A stretch of 64,000 bases of DNA, from the NCBI GenBank assembly GCA_963691775.1, contig OY829369.1, positions 2,852,001 to 2,916,000 on the forward strand, written 5' to 3'. The DNA comes from JAZBPO01 sp963691775. GTDB taxonomy: Bacteria; Pseudomonadota; Gammaproteobacteria; Pseudomonadales; Azotimanducaceae. Made by a program: the position numbers and the translations under genes. Below the pieces are notes generated by a model. That model saw only the letters and a program-made list of their open reading frames with translations, did not search any database and had not been told where the DNA came from. Shown here piece after piece: positions 7,344-19,392 of the stretch. Within the stretch, counting starts at the first letter, position 1. Each line of letters opens with the position of its first letter.

Positions 7344-8492
7344 TTGTCAGGTGCTGCGCTGCTCGCTCTAGAAGACGGTTCCGTCTTTCGTGGAGTCTCC
7401 ATCGGTCAGGATGGCGAAGCCGTGGGTGAGGTGGTGTTCAACACCGCCATGACGGGCTATCAGGAGATCCTCACGGATCCGTCCTACGCGCGACAGATCG
7501 TCACGCTGACCTACCCTCACATCGGCAGCACCGGCTGTACAGATGAGGACATGGAGTCCGATCGCGTCTGGGCGTCGGGCCTCGTGATTCGCGACCTGCC
7601 ATTGTTGATGTCGAACTTTCGTGCCGAGTGCACGCTTCCCGAGTTTCTTGTCCGCGAAAACGTGGTGGCGATCGCAGAGATCGACACACGGCGACTGACT
7701 CGCTTGATCAGGGAAAAGGGTGCGCTCGCGGGCGTGATTGTCGCCGGCCCGCGGGCCGAGGGGATGACCGACGCCGATGCGTGCGGCCGGGCGCGCTCTT
7801 TCCCCGGGCTCAAGGGTATGGATCTCGCAAAGGTCGTCACGACCGCCGAACCGTACACGTGGCGCGAGGGTGTCTGGGCGCTCGGGTCCGGCTACCCCAG
7901 GGTCGAACCTGCCGCGGATGCCTTTAGGGTGGTCGCCTATGACTTTGGCGTGAAGCGGAACATCCTTCGTCTCCTCGTCGATCGAGGCTGCGACGTTACG
8001 GTCGTGCCTGCGCAGACACCTGCGGCTGACGTGCTTGCGATGCAGCCAGATGGCGTTTTCCTCTCGAACGGGCCGGGTGATCCGGAGCCATGTGAGTACG
8101 CGATCGATGCGATCCGTATTTTCCTAGATGCCGGCATGCCGCTCTTTGGCATCTGTCTGGGTCATCAGCTGCTTGGCCTTGCCTCCGGTGCCAGGACCGT
8201 AAAGATGGGTCATGGCCATCACGGAGCGAATCATCCCGTGAAGGCACTCGCCAGCGGCGGCGTGCTGATCACGAGCCAGAACCACGGTTTCGCGGTTGAT
8301 GCAGACGCCCTCGGTGATGATCTGGAGGTCACGCACGTTTCCTTGTTCGACGGGTCTTTGCAGGGCATTCGTCACACCTCGAAGCCGGCGTTCGGATTTC
8401 AGGGTCATCCTGAGGCGAGTCCCGGACCGCAGGACGCGGAATCACTCTTCGACCGATTTGCGGCGCTCATGGCAGCCGCGCGCAGCCACTGA
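7344..8492 (+). CDS. carA: Carbamoyl-phosphate synthase small (glutaminase) subunit
   Basis: Hydrolyses glutamine and channels ammonia to CarB for carbamoyl phosphate, the precursor of arginine and pyrimidines. 382 aa. The N-terminal CPSase small-chain domain contains the GYQEILTDPSY block. The C-terminal class I glutamine amidotransferase has the nucleophile Cys271 in FGICLGHQ and the His355/Glu357 pair in QGHPEAS. The start is TTG at 7344, with AGAGG at 7331-7335, 8 bp away; translation begins with MSGAALLALEDG, as in homologues. I recall UUG starts for carA in other gammaproteobacteria. carB follows after 12 bp. Confidence 0.97.
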   Translation: MSGAALLALEDGSVFRGVSIGQDGEAVGEVVFNTAMTGYQEILTDPSYARQIVTLTYPHIGSTGCTDEDMESDRVWASGLVIRDLPLLMSNFRAECTLPEFLVRENVVAIAEIDTRRLTRLIREKGALAGVIVAGPRAEGMTDADACGRARSFPGLKGMDLAKVVTTAEPYTWREGVWALGSGYPRVEPAADAFRVVAYDFGVKRNILRLLVDRGCDVTVVPAQTPAADVLAMQPDGVFLSNGPGDPEPCEYAIDAIRIFLDAGMPLFGICLGHQLLGLASGARTVKMGHGHHGANHPVKALASGGVLITSQNHGFAVDADALGDDLEVTHVSLFDGSLQGIRHTSKPAFGFQGHPEASPGPQDAESLFDRFAALMAAARSH

Positions 8493-8504
8493 GGAGAGAC
8501 GGCG

Positions 8505-11719
<3,215 letters not shown>

Positions 11720-11723
<4 letters not shown>

Positions 11724-12190
11724 AGACCCCGATGACCGTTGAAGGCGCAGAGATGCTGCGTGCCGAATTGAAGACCCTGAAAAGCGAGGCTCGACCCCGC
11801 GTGATCCAGGCGATCGCCGAGGCGCGAGAGCATGGCGACCTGAAGGAGAACGCCGAATATCACGCGGCGCGCGAAGAGCAGGGCTTCATCGAAGGCCGCA
11901 TTCAGGAGATCGAGGGCAAGCTCTCTGGTGCCCAGGTGATCGACGTCAGCAAGATCGCGCCGACCGGCAAGGTCATCTTCGGCGTCACCGTGCAGCTCAT
12001 CAACGTCGACACCGCCGAGGAACAGACCTGGCGGATCGTTGGCGACGATGAGGCCGATCTGAAGGAAAGGAAGATCTCCGTATCATCCCCGATTGCGCGT
12101 GCACTCATTGGTAAGTCGGAAGGGGACGTCGTGGTTGTGCAGGCGCCGGGCGGAAACGTCGAGTATGAAATTGACCGGGTTGAGCACTGA
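11720..12190 (+). CDS. greA: Transcription elongation factor GreA
   Basis: Binds the RNA polymerase secondary channel and stimulates cleavage of backtracked RNA. 156 aa (E. coli 158). The N-terminal coiled coil contains AIAEAREHGDLKENAEYHAAREEQ, with the acidic tip residues D and E that coordinate the catalytic magnesium. The C-terminal globular FKBP-like domain follows. The ATG at 11720 overlaps the carB stop by 4 nt; an in-frame TTG at 11648 would only add carB-antiphase sequence and is rejected. A second ATG at 11732 is possible. It is convergent with yhbY, with only 12 bp between them and no terminator that I can see. Confidence 0.96.
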
Positions 12191-12202
12191 GCACGGTCAC
12201 GT

Positions 12203-12529
12203 TCAGCCAAGGCGATTGCGCAGAATGTTCGATTTCTTCGGATCAGGTTCTTCAGCTTTCAGATAGAGCAGTACGACGCGCCCGATGGCCTGGACCTGCG
12301 TTGCACCGGTTGCCTCACACAGGGCGGCGGCAGCCGCGGCGCGTTCTTCGCGCTCGATAGCGGGCAGGCGCACTTTGATCAGCTCGTGATCGTCGAGGGC
12401 GCGCTGAACCTCAGCGACGAGCCCGTCGGACAAGCCGCCGTCACCAACCTGCACGACCACGTTGAGGTCGTGTCCGATCCGGCGTAGTTCGCGCTGTTCT
12501 TTCGAGCTGAGTATGGTTCGGTCGCGCAT
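12203..12529 (-). CDS. yhbY: Ribosome-assembly RNA-binding protein YhbY (CRS1-YhbY/CRM domain)
   Basis: Small CRM-domain protein that associates with pre-50S ribosomal particles. 108 aa. The start chosen is ATG at 12529, giving MRDRTILSSKEQRELRRIGHD. The open frame continues to 12784, but that extension is antisense to rlmE and resembles nothing. The CRM hallmarks are visible: a basic N-terminal helix and the GATQVQAIGRVVLLY block near the C-terminus (GxxxVQxIGR-type loop). It is divergent from rlmE with a 68-bp shared promoter region, the standard greA-yhbY-rlmE-ftsH order of gammaproteobacteria. Confidence 0.92.
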   Translation of the reverse strand: MRDRTILSSKEQRELRRIGHDLNVVVQVGDGGLSDGLVAEVQRALDDHELIKVRLPAIEREERAAAAAALCEATGATQVQAIGRVVLLYLKAEEPDPKKSNILRNRLG

Positions 12530-12597
12530 GGCGCCCTCTCCGGAAAACGGGCGGCGGAGTGTACAGGCACGGCGCGCGCTATGCTTCGGGAGCAGTG

Positions 12598-13218
12598 ATG
12601 GCAAAGAAACGCAGGGCGGGCTGGATGTCGGAGCACGTCTCCGATCCGTTCGTGAAGCGGGCGCAGCTGGAAGGATTCCGCTCGCGAGCCGTCTACAAGC
12701 TGCTGGAAATCGACGAGAAGCACCGTTTGTTTCGGCCGGGTATGACCGTGGTCGACCTCGGCGCGGCGCCCGGTGGCTGGTCACAGGTCGCCGCTGACCG
12801 GGTCGGTGGCGCTGGGCGCGTCATTGCGCTGGACCGCCTTGAAATGGAACCGATCGCCGGTGTGACGTTCCTGCAGGAGGACTTCGAGGAGGCGTCAGGC
12901 CTCGATGCTCTGCTGGCAGCGCTGCCGGACGCCGGAGCGGATCTTGTTTTAAGTGACATGGCCCCCAATCTTTCAGGCGTGAGGGAGGCTGATCAAGCGC
13001 GGATGTCCGCCCTTGGCGAATTGGCCCTCGACCTAGTCGACCGTATCCTCGCTCCGGGTGGAGGCATGGTCGTGAAGCTCTTTCAGGGCGAGGGTTTTGA
13101 TGCCTTCGTTGCGGAATCCCGGTTACGGTTCGCGCAGGTGAACATCCGCAAGCCCGAGGCCTCGAGACCCAGGTCGCGCGAAGTCTATGCGGTAGCGGCG
13201 GGCCGTCGCGGGAACTGA
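12598..13218 (+). CDS. rlmE: 23S rRNA U2552 2'-O-methyltransferase RlmE (FtsJ/RrmJ)
   Basis: SAM-dependent methyltransferase that modifies U2552 of 23S rRNA late in 50S assembly. 206 aa (E. coli 209). The SAM-binding motif is VVDLGAAPGGWSQVA. The K-D-K-E catalytic tetrad is present: Lys in SRAVYKLLEID, Asp in LSDMAPNLSG, Lys in VVKLFQGEGF and Glu in RSREVYAVA. The ATG at 12598 is preceded by GGGAG (12588-12592); an ATG at 12559 in the same frame would add 13 unlikely residues. ftsH follows after 153 bp, as in other heat-shock rlmE-ftsH units, but I could not find a clear sigma-32 promoter here. Confidence 0.96.
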   Translation: MAKKRRAGWMSEHVSDPFVKRAQLEGFRSRAVYKLLEIDEKHRLFRPGMTVVDLGAAPGGWSQVAADRVGGAGRVIALDRLEMEPIAGVTFLQEDFEEASGLDALLAALPDAGADLVLSDMAPNLSGVREADQARMSALGELALDLVDRILAPGGGMVVKLFQGEGFDAFVAESRLRFAQVNIRKPEASRPRSREVYAVAAGRRGN

Positions 13219-13371
13219 TCGCTCCGCCGCAAGCCGCGGTGGGTGCCGGCGCGGCGCTTGTAGTATGCTCACCGGCCCTTCCGGCCGATGACGTCGATCA
13301 GGCCAAGCGGACACACGGGTCCATCCCCGAACCCCGGGTCGCGGGTGCACGCGACCAGAGAGGTGACCACC

Positions 13372-15282
13372 TTGAACGACATGGGAAAAAACCTGCTGCT
13401 GTGGCTGATCATCGCCGCCGTTCTGCTCACGGTTTTCAACAACTTCAATCCGCAGCCAAACCCCCAGGAGCTGTCCTACTCGCAGTTCGTGGAGCAGGTG
13501 CAGCGCGATCAGGTGTCGGCCGTCAGCATGGACGACGTCAGCATCCGCGGAACGCTGCGTTCTGGCGAGCGGTTCGAGACAGTGCTCCCGCCGATCGCGG
13601 ACCCCAAGCTCATGGACGATCTGCTCGCCCATGACGTCCAGGTCCAGGCGCTCAAGCCCGAAGAAACATCCATCTTTGTACAGCTGCTGATCGCGAGCTT
13701 CCCGATCCTCGTCATCATCGCCGTCTTCATGTTCTTCATGCGACAGATGCAGGGCGGAGCAGGCGGCCGCGGTGGTCCGATGAGCTTCGGCAAGTCCAAG
13801 GCGCGCCTGCTCTCGGAAGACCAGATCAAGACGACCTTCGCTGACGTCGCTGGTGTCGACGAGGCCAAAGAAGACGTCCAGGAGCTTGTGGAGTTTCTAC
13901 GTGATCCGGGCAAATTCCAGCGCCTTGGCGGTCGCATCCCGCGGGGCATCCTGATGTGCGGATCGCCCGGTACCGGCAAGACCCTTCTCGCCAAGGCGAT
14001 CGCGGGCGAGGCCAAGGTGCCGTTTTTCTCCATCTCTGGCTCGGATTTCGTCGAGATGTTCGTGGGTGTGGGTGCCTCGCGCGTGCGTGACATGTTCGAT
14101 CAGGCGAAGAAGCAGGCGCCCTGCATCATCTTTATCGACGAGATCGACGCGGTGGGCAGGCATCGGGGTGCAGGTCTCGGTGGCGGACACGACGAGCGCG
14201 AGCAGACGCTGAACCAGCTCCTCGTCGAGATGGACGGCTTTGAGCCCAACGACGGCATCATCGTCATCGCAGCCACGAACCGACCGGACGTCCTCGACCC
14301 GGCGCTACTGAGACCCGGTCGTTTCGATCGCCAGGTCGTTGTGCCGCTGCCTGACATTCGCGGCCGCGAACAGATTCTGAAGGTGCACATGCGCAAGGTC
14401 CCCGTCGCTGATGACGTCGAGCCCGGTGTGATCGCGCGTGGCACGCCCGGCTTCTCGGGCGCCGATCTCGCCAATCTCTGCAACGAGGCCGCGCTGTTCG
14501 CCGCACGCGCGTCTCGCCGGCTCGTGAGCATGGAGGAGTTCGAGAAGGCAAAGGACAAGATCATGATGGGCGCAGAGCGTCGGACCATGGTCATGTCCGA
14601 CAAGGAAAAGCGGACAACGGCCTATCACGAGGCTGGCCACACGATCGTGGGCCGCCTGATGCCGGACCACGATCCGGTCTACAAGGTCACGATCATTCCG
14701 CGCGGCCGCGCCCTTGGGGTGACCATGTACCTGCCGGAGCAGGATCGGTACAGCCATTCCAAGCAGCACATCCTCTCGAATATCTGCTCGCTCTTCGGCG
14801 GCCGCATTGCCGAGGAGATGATCCTCGGCGAGACGGGTATCACCACCGGCGCGTCCAACGATATCGAGAGAGCCACATCGCTCGCGCGAAACATGGTCAC
14901 GAAATGGGGCCTGTCCGATAAGCTCGGGCCGCTCAAGTATGCGGAGGACGAGGATCAGCCATTCCTAGGCATGTCCGCGTCGGCGAGGCCCATGGCGGTT
15001 TCCGGTGAAACGGCACGTCTGATCGATGAGGAAGTGCGTTCGATCATTGACGATTGCTATGCGCGGTCGCAGACGATCCTCTCCGACAACGAGGACAAGC
15101 TGCACGCAATGTCGGAGGCGCTCATCGAATACGAAACGCTCGACTCCAAGCAGATCGACGACATTATGGAAGGTATGCCGCCGCGGCCGCCGCAGCGGCC
15201 TAGCGACGATCCCGGAGCGGGCGGCAGTGCCTCCGCCGGCGACGATCTCGGCGCCGTTGGCGGTCCGGCTGAAGAGGTCTGA
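13372..15282 (+). CDS. ftsH: ATP-dependent zinc metalloprotease FtsH
   Basis: Membrane-anchored AAA+ protease that degrades sigma-32, LpxC and damaged membrane proteins. 636 aa. Two transmembrane segments, about residues 6-24 and near residue 105, flank a periplasmic domain. The AAA domain has Walker A GSPGTGKT (197-204, Lys203), Walker B FIDEIDAVG and the second region of homology with RPGRFDR. The zinc site HEAGH is at 419-423. The C-terminal tail is Pro/Gly/Ala-rich. Start choice: TTG at 13372 is 7 bp from AGGT in AGAGAGGTG, whereas the ATG at 13381 would be 16 bp away; both give the family N-terminus. Ends at a terminator-like hairpin. Confidence 0.97.
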   Translation: MNDMGKNLLLWLIIAAVLLTVFNNFNPQPNPQELSYSQFVEQVQRDQVSAVSMDDVSIRGTLRSGERFETVLPPIADPKLMDDLLAHDVQVQALKPEETSIFVQLLIASFPILVIIAVFMFFMRQMQGGAGGRGGPMSFGKSKARLLSEDQIKTTFADVAGVDEAKEDVQELVEFLRDPGKFQRLGGRIPRGILMCGSPGTGKTLLAKAIAGEAKVPFFSISGSDFVEMFVGVGASRVRDMFDQAKKQAPCIIFIDEIDAVGRHRGAGLGGGHDEREQTLNQLLVEMDGFEPNDGIIVIAATNRPDVLDPALLRPGRFDRQVVVPLPDIRGREQILKVHMRKVPVADDVEPGVIARGTPGFSGADLANLCNEAALFAARASRRLVSMEEFEKAKDKIMMGAERRTMVMSDKEKRTTAYHEAGHTIVGRLMPDHDPVYKVTIIPRGRALGVTMYLPEQDRYSHSKQHILSNICSLFGGRIAEEMILGETGITTGASNDIERATSLARNMVTKWGLSDKLGPLKYAEDEDQPFLGMSASARPMAVSGETARLIDEEVRSIIDDCYARSQTILSDNEDKLHAMSEALIEYETLDSKQIDDIMEGMPPRPPQRPSDDPGAGGSASAGDDLGAVGGPAEEV

Positions 15283-15288
15283 TTGGTT

Positions 15289-15327
15289 GGGCCGGTCGGG
15301 CGTGCCCGGCCGGCCCCCTCCGTTTTT
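15289..15327 (+). terminator. Hairpin terminator between ftsH and folP
   Basis: A 13-bp GC stem: GGGCCGGTCGGGC (15289-15301) pairs with GCCCGGCCGGCCC (15304-15316), with one G-U pair and a very tight loop. TTTTT follows at 15323-15327, six bases after the stem. Likely a partial terminator that lowers folP-glmM expression relative to ftsH. Confidence 0.55.
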
Positions 15328-15345
15328 CGCACGGGCATTCCCTCC

Positions 15346-16233
15346 TTGAGTCAAATCCTTGTCTGCGGAGATCGCGAGCTCGCCCTCGATCGGGTCGCGA
15401 TCATGGGCGTACTCAATCTCACGCCTGACTCGTTTTCGGACGGCGGTGAACTACTCACCGACGATGAGCGCCTCAACAAGGAAGCGCTGCTCCGCCGGGC
15501 CGACGTCATGGTTGCTGAGGGCGCAGCGATCCTTGATCTTGGTGCCGAATCGACGCGTCCCGGCGCGAAGCCGGTGTCCCTGCCGGTGGAGCGCGATCGC
15601 ATCGTGTCTGCGATCGAGGCGCTGCGACCCCGGTTCGATGTGGTCATTTCTGTCGACTCCAGTCAGCCCCAGGTGTTCACGGCGGCGGCCGCTGCGGGCG
15701 CCGGTCTGCTCAACGATGTTCGCGCGCTCGGTCTGCCCGGGGCCATGGACGCGGCTCGAAAGACGGGTTTGCCCGTGTGTCTCATGCACATGCAAGGCGA
15801 GCCGGGCACGATGCAGAAAGCGCCCCGTTATGAGGATGTGGTCACAGAGGTGGTTGAATTTCTGTGCGAGCGTCTGGCGTGTGCGGAGGCATCGGGTTTT
15901 CACGCAGAACGATTGCTCGTCGATCCGGGTTTCGGTTTTGGCAAGACGCTCGACCACAATCTCCAGCTGCTGAGGGGGCTTTCCCGTCTCGAAAGCCTTG
16001 GGCGACCGGTCCTCGTCGGCCTGTCGCGCAAGCGCATGATCGGCGCGCTCACTGGGCGAGCGGTAGATGAACGAGGTCCGGGCAGCGTGGCCGCGGCGGC
16101 GCTTGCCGTAATGGAAGGTGCCAGCATCGTGCGAACGCATGACGTACGCGAGACCCTCGACGCCGTGCGCGTGGCACAGGCGGTGAGAGGTGGCCAGGAA
16201 GGCGGGAGTCTGGAGGTACGATTGGATGGGTGA
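15346..16233 (+). CDS. folP: Dihydropteroate synthase
   Basis: Joins p-aminobenzoate to 6-hydroxymethyl-dihydropterin pyrophosphate in folate synthesis; the target of sulfonamides. 295 aa if started at the TTG at 15346 (MSQILVCGDRE). The family blocks are all present: GVLNLTPDSFSDGG, LGAESTRPGA, MHMQGEPGTMQ, VDPGFGFGKTLDHN and GLSRKRMIG. No good Shine-Dalgarno sequence precedes the TTG and there is no ATG between it and the conserved core, so the start is uncertain; the frame is open back to 15283. Its last 8 nt overlap glmM. folK, the preceding step, is not found in this window. Confidence 0.93.
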   Translation: MSQILVCGDRELALDRVAIMGVLNLTPDSFSDGGELLTDDERLNKEALLRRADVMVAEGAAILDLGAESTRPGAKPVSLPVERDRIVSAIEALRPRFDVVISVDSSQPQVFTAAAAAGAGLLNDVRALGLPGAMDAARKTGLPVCLMHMQGEPGTMQKAPRYEDVVTEVVEFLCERLACAEASGFHAERLLVDPGFGFGKTLDHNLQLLRGLSRLESLGRPVLVGLSRKRMIGALTGRAVDERGPGSVAAAALAVMEGASIVRTHDVRETLDAVRVAQAVRGGQEGGSLEVRLDG

Positions 16234-17566
16234 TCGACGTTGGTTCGGGACGGATGGCATTCGCGGCCGCGTCGGCAGTGAGCCGATCACGCCAGATTTC
16301 GTGTTGCGTCTCGGCTGGGCGGCCGGTCGCGTGTTCGCGCGGGAAGGTGTGCGCCGAATTCTCATCGGCAAGGACACGCGCGTATCCGGCTACATGCTTG
16401 AGTCTGCGCTCGAAGCGGGGCTGTCCGCGGCGGGCGTCGACGTTCAGCTCACGGGTCCGATGCCTACGCCTGCTGTCGCATACCTGACGCGCACATTTCG
16501 CTGCGACGCGGGGGTAGTGATTTCCGCTTCTCACAATCCCTACTACGACAACGGCATCAAGTTCTTTTCGTCGAAGGGAGACAAGCTTGACGACGCGATC
16601 GAGGATGCCATCGAGGCGCAGCTCGAGCGACCGCTTGAAACGGTGGATTCCTCAGTGCTCGGGAAGGCGCGCCGCGTAGAGGATGCCGCCGGCCGCTACA
16701 TCGAGTTCTGCAAGGCGACGGTGGGCCATGGCTTTCGTTTGCCGAACTGGCGCATCGTGCTCGATTGCGCGCACGGCGCGACCTACCACGTAGCCCCCGC
16801 CGTTTTTCGCGAACTCGGAGCGGACGTCATCGAGATGGGCGTTTCGCCAGATGGGTTCAACATCAATGAAGGTGTTGGGGCGACAGCGCCTCAAGCGCTG
16901 GCGGAACGGGTGGTGGCAGAACGGGCAGACCTCGGGATCGCTTTCGACGGAGACGGCGATCGCGTCGTGATGGTTGACGCCGAAGGCAATCTCGTTGACG
17001 GCGACGAATTGCTCTACATCATTGCTCGGTATCGCTCCCGCGCGCGCTGCTTGGTAGGGGGTGTCGTGGGCACGGTCATGACGAACCTCGGCATGGAGGC
17101 TGCCTTGCGCGAACAGCGCATCGATTTCGTGCGCGCAAAGGTAGGCGATCGGCACGTTCTTGCTGAGTGTGAGGCTCGAGGTTGGCAGCTTGGCGGCGAG
17201 TCGTCAGGGCATATCCTCTGTCTCGACGTGCACTCAACCGGGGACGGTATCGTTTCGGCGCTTCAGGTGCTGAATGCGCTTGTGGAAAGCGAGGAGAGCC
17301 TCGCCCAGGCCCGAGCGCAGCTTGAGCGATTCCCGCAAGTGCTGATCAACGTACGAGCGACTGAGCCCGCCCGCTTTCGAGAGTTCGCGCCGATCGTCCA
17401 GGCGATCAGTCGCGTCGAGCGTGAGCTTGGAGAGGGCGGTCGGGTGCTCGTGCGTCCTTCGGGGACCGAGCCGCTCGTACGCGTCATGGTAGAAGGCCGG
17501 GATGGTCCGCTGATCGAGCGTCACGCACGCGCGATCGCGGAGATCGTCGGGGCGCAGATGGGCTGA
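16226..17566 (+). CDS. glmM: Phosphoglucosamine mutase
   Basis: Converts glucosamine-6-phosphate to glucosamine-1-phosphate for UDP-GlcNAc, hence peptidoglycan and LPS. 446 aa (E. coli 445). The phosphoserine active site is Ser102 in ISASHNP, the same number as in E. coli. The magnesium loop is DGDGDRV, the sugar-binding block is GGESSGH and the C-terminal phosphate-binding loop is RPSGTEPLVR. The ATG at 16226 follows GGAGGT (16212-16217) at 8 bp and lies inside the end of folP (8-nt overlap), which indicates coupling. Part of the ftsH-folP-glmM-tpiA-secG run. Confidence 0.97.
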   Translation: MGDRRWFGTDGIRGRVGSEPITPDFVLRLGWAAGRVFAREGVRRILIGKDTRVSGYMLESALEAGLSAAGVDVQLTGPMPTPAVAYLTRTFRCDAGVVISASHNPYYDNGIKFFSSKGDKLDDAIEDAIEAQLERPLETVDSSVLGKARRVEDAAGRYIEFCKATVGHGFRLPNWRIVLDCAHGATYHVAPAVFRELGADVIEMGVSPDGFNINEGVGATAPQALAERVVAERADLGIAFDGDGDRVVMVDAEGNLVDGDELLYIIARYRSRARCLVGGVVGTVMTNLGMEAALREQRIDFVRAKVGDRHVLAECEARGWQLGGESSGHILCLDVHSTGDGIVSALQVLNALVESEESLAQARAQLERFPQVLINVRATEPARFREFAPIVQAISRVERELGEGGRVLVRPSGTEPLVRVMVEGRDGPLIERHARAIAEIVGAQMG

Positions 17567-17674
17567 CGCGCGGGCGCGACCTCGCTTGTGGGGGGCGGGG
17601 CGCTCGTCTAGCATTACGCGCCCTCCGCCAAGGCGCTGCCAGTGCCAGCCTCGGCGGGTCATCGCAGGACTGTC

Positions 17675-18427
17675 ATGCGCACGCCCATAGTCGCCGCCAA
17701 TTGGAAGATGAATGGCTCTCGGGCGTTTGCACGGGCGTTCGTTGCCGAGCTCGCTGGGATGGTCGCGCCGTCTGAGAACGTGCGCGTGGTTCTGTTTCCG
17801 CCCCAGGTGCTGCTTGCGGAACTCGCAACGGCCGTAGCGGACGGGGTCGTCGAGGTCGGTGCGCAAACGCTGCACGATGCGCCCGAGGGGGCGTACACCG
17901 GTGAAACGTCTGCGGAGCTTGCGGCGGACGTCGGTGCGCGGTGGGCCCTCGCCGGGCACTCGGAGCGACGCCAGCACTTCGGCGAGGACGATAGTGCCGT
18001 AGCCAGGCGCATGAGTGCGGCCCGGCGTGCTCGCCTTCAGCCTGTGCTGTGTCTGGGCGAGACGTTGGATGAGCGCAGGGGCGGTCGAGCGGAATCCGTG
18101 GTGCTCGCACAGCTCGATGCCGTGCTTGCCATTGATGCCCGATTACCTGCGGCGGTGGCCTATGAGCCGGTGTGGGCAATTGGTACCGGTGAGGTCGCGA
18201 CGCCGGATCAGGCGCAAGCGATGCATGCTGTCATCCGGCGCCGCCTCGCTGAGGTCGGGCGTGAGGAGATGCCCATTCTCTACGGAGGCAGCGTAAAGGC
18301 GGATAACGCGGCCGGGCTTTTCGCCCAGCCGGACATCGACGGAGCACTCGTGGGTGGTGCTTCGCTGAACTCCGAGAGTTTCGCCGCGATCGTCGCGGCG
18401 CTCGGTGCACAACAAGACGAGGATTGA
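17675..18427 (+). CDS. tpiA: Triosephosphate isomerase
   Basis: Interconverts dihydroxyacetone phosphate and glyceraldehyde-3-phosphate in glycolysis and gluconeogenesis. 250 aa. The catalytic residues are in place: Lys11 in NWKMNG, His95 in AGHSERR and Glu164 in AYEPVWAIGTG. The phosphate-gripping block ILYGGSVK is also seen. The ATG at 17675 is chosen because the family sequence RTPIVAANWK starts there; the frame extends upstream to 17642. It lies 108 bp after glmM and 5 bp before secG, the arrangement found in many gammaproteobacteria outside the enterics. Confidence 0.97.
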   Translation: MRTPIVAANWKMNGSRAFARAFVAELAGMVAPSENVRVVLFPPQVLLAELATAVADGVVEVGAQTLHDAPEGAYTGETSAELAADVGARWALAGHSERRQHFGEDDSAVARRMSAARRARLQPVLCLGETLDERRGGRAESVVLAQLDAVLAIDARLPAAVAYEPVWAIGTGEVATPDQAQAMHAVIRRRLAEVGREEMPILYGGSVKADNAAGLFAQPDIDGALVGGASLNSESFAAIVAALGAQQDED

Positions 18428-18432
18428 CCCGA

Positions 18433-18900
18433 ATGGGTATCGAAACGATTGAACTGGTGCTGACAGTCGCGCTTGTGCTCGACGCGCTTGCGCTGGTCGC
18501 ACTCATCATGATTCAGCAGGGCAAGGGAGCCGGCGTTGGCGCAGCGTTTGGCAGCGGCGCATCACAGACCATGTTCGGTTCCGCAGGCGCGACCTCTTTT
18601 CTGACAACCATGACGACTTGGCTCGCTGTAGGTTTCTTTGTCATCACCTTCGGTCTCGCGTGGTCCGCGCGTGAACGTGCTGAGCAGCTGGGGACCGTCG
18701 GCATTCCTGAACTTGACGCAGAGGTGCCCGCAGCGCTGGAGATCCCGACCGATGACGCACTGCTGCAGATTCCGGTTGATGACGATGTGCCCGCCCTTGG
18801 GGCGGACGCCGTCCCGGCTGACGGTTCGGACGTGCCTGTGCTCGACGCGGCGGAAGATGTTCCGGTTGCCGAGGCAGCGTCCGAGGGTGGGGGTCGCTGA
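18433..18900 (+). CDS. secG: Preprotein translocase subunit SecG
   Basis: Small inner-membrane subunit of SecYEG that assists SecA-driven export. 155 aa, longer than the usual 75-110. Two transmembrane helices (about residues 5-25 and 52-74) flank the conserved cytoplasmic loop IMIQQGKGAGVGAAFGSG. The roughly 75 residues after the second helix form an acidic Asp/Ala/Val/Pro-rich low-complexity tail with no family counterpart that I know. The ATG at 18433 is 9 bp from GAGGA (18419-18423); a TTG at 18424 is less likely. tRNA-Leu(GAG) follows 55 bp downstream, as leuU follows secG in E. coli. Confidence 0.93.
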   Translation: MGIETIELVLTVALVLDALALVALIMIQQGKGAGVGAAFGSGASQTMFGSAGATSFLTTMTTWLAVGFFVITFGLAWSARERAEQLGTVGIPELDAEVPAALEIPTDDALLQIPVDDDVPALGADAVPADGSDVPVLDAAEDVPVAEAASEGGGR

Positions 18901-18955
18901 GCACGGTTTTCGAGGTTGCATTCCCGAGGACTTCGCCCGAGAATGCGCGCCCCTT

Positions 18956-19043
18956 GCCGAAGTGGCGGAATTGGTAGACGCGCTAGCTTGAGGGGCTAGT
19001 GGGCTTTTAGCCCGTGGAGGTTCAAGTCCTCTCTTCGGCACCA
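18956..19043 (+). tRNA. leuU: tRNA-Leu (anticodon GAG)
   Basis: Type II tRNA with a long variable arm. The acceptor stem GCCGAAG (18956-18962) pairs with CTTCGGC (19033-19039); the anticodon stem CTAGC/GCTAG encloses the loop TTGAGGG, giving anticodon GAG. The T arm has TTCAAGT. The 3' CCA is encoded (19041-19043). Confidence 0.97.
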
Positions 19044-19052
19044 AGCACTACG

Positions 19053-19081
19053 AAAAGGTCCCGCTAAACGGGGCCTTTTTT
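19053..19081 (+). terminator. Intrinsic terminator after tRNA-Leu
   Basis: AAAAGGTCCCG (19053-19063) pairs with CGGGGCCTTTT (19069-19079) through one G-U pair, loop CTAAA, ending in TTTTTT (19076-19081). It closes the secG-leuU transcript. Confidence 0.85.
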
Positions 19082-19129
19082 GTCTTGACCGGTTTCTACC
19101 GCGTTCTCGGTTTTGCAGTTAGCGGTCGG

Positions 19130-19159
19130 TTGAAACGCTTACAGCGCGACCTGTATAGT
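19130..19159 (+). promoter_or_regulatory. Sigma-70 promoter of metY-rimP-nusA operon
   Basis: TTGAAA (19130-19135) and TATAGT (19154-19159) with an 18-bp spacer. The bases after the -10 (TCGCGGCC) are a GC-rich discriminator of the kind seen at stringently controlled tRNA promoters. The initiator tRNA begins 15 bp after the -10. Confidence 0.7.
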
Positions 19160-19173
19160 TCGCGGCCTTCAGG

Positions 19174-19250
<77 letters not shown>

Positions 19251-19369
19251 ACACCTGAGGGCCCGTCCGAGGACGGCTCGTGGTTCGGCTAAGAGAGCTA
19301 CTTCGCTCGCCGAATGCATTCGATACCTGGTCCGTATCGCACGAGTTGCGGTTCGGCGCCGGGACGCGG

Positions 19370-19392
19370 AATGGGCCTTAGGCCCATTTTTT
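19370..19392 (+). terminator. Intrinsic terminator between metY and rimP (leader attenuator)
   Basis: A perfect 8-bp stem, AATGGGCC (19370-19377) and GGCCCATT (19381-19388), with loop TTA, runs into six T residues (19387-19392). It lies between the tRNA and rimP in what should be one transcript, so expression of nusA-infB downstream needs read-through. E. coli also has terminators in this leader that are subject to antitermination (recalled). Confidence 0.85.

Noticed and set aside
12530..12784. N-terminal extension of yhbY to 193 aa
   Set aside because: The added part is antisense to rlmE and not YhbY-like; ATG 12529 gives the normal 108-aa protein.
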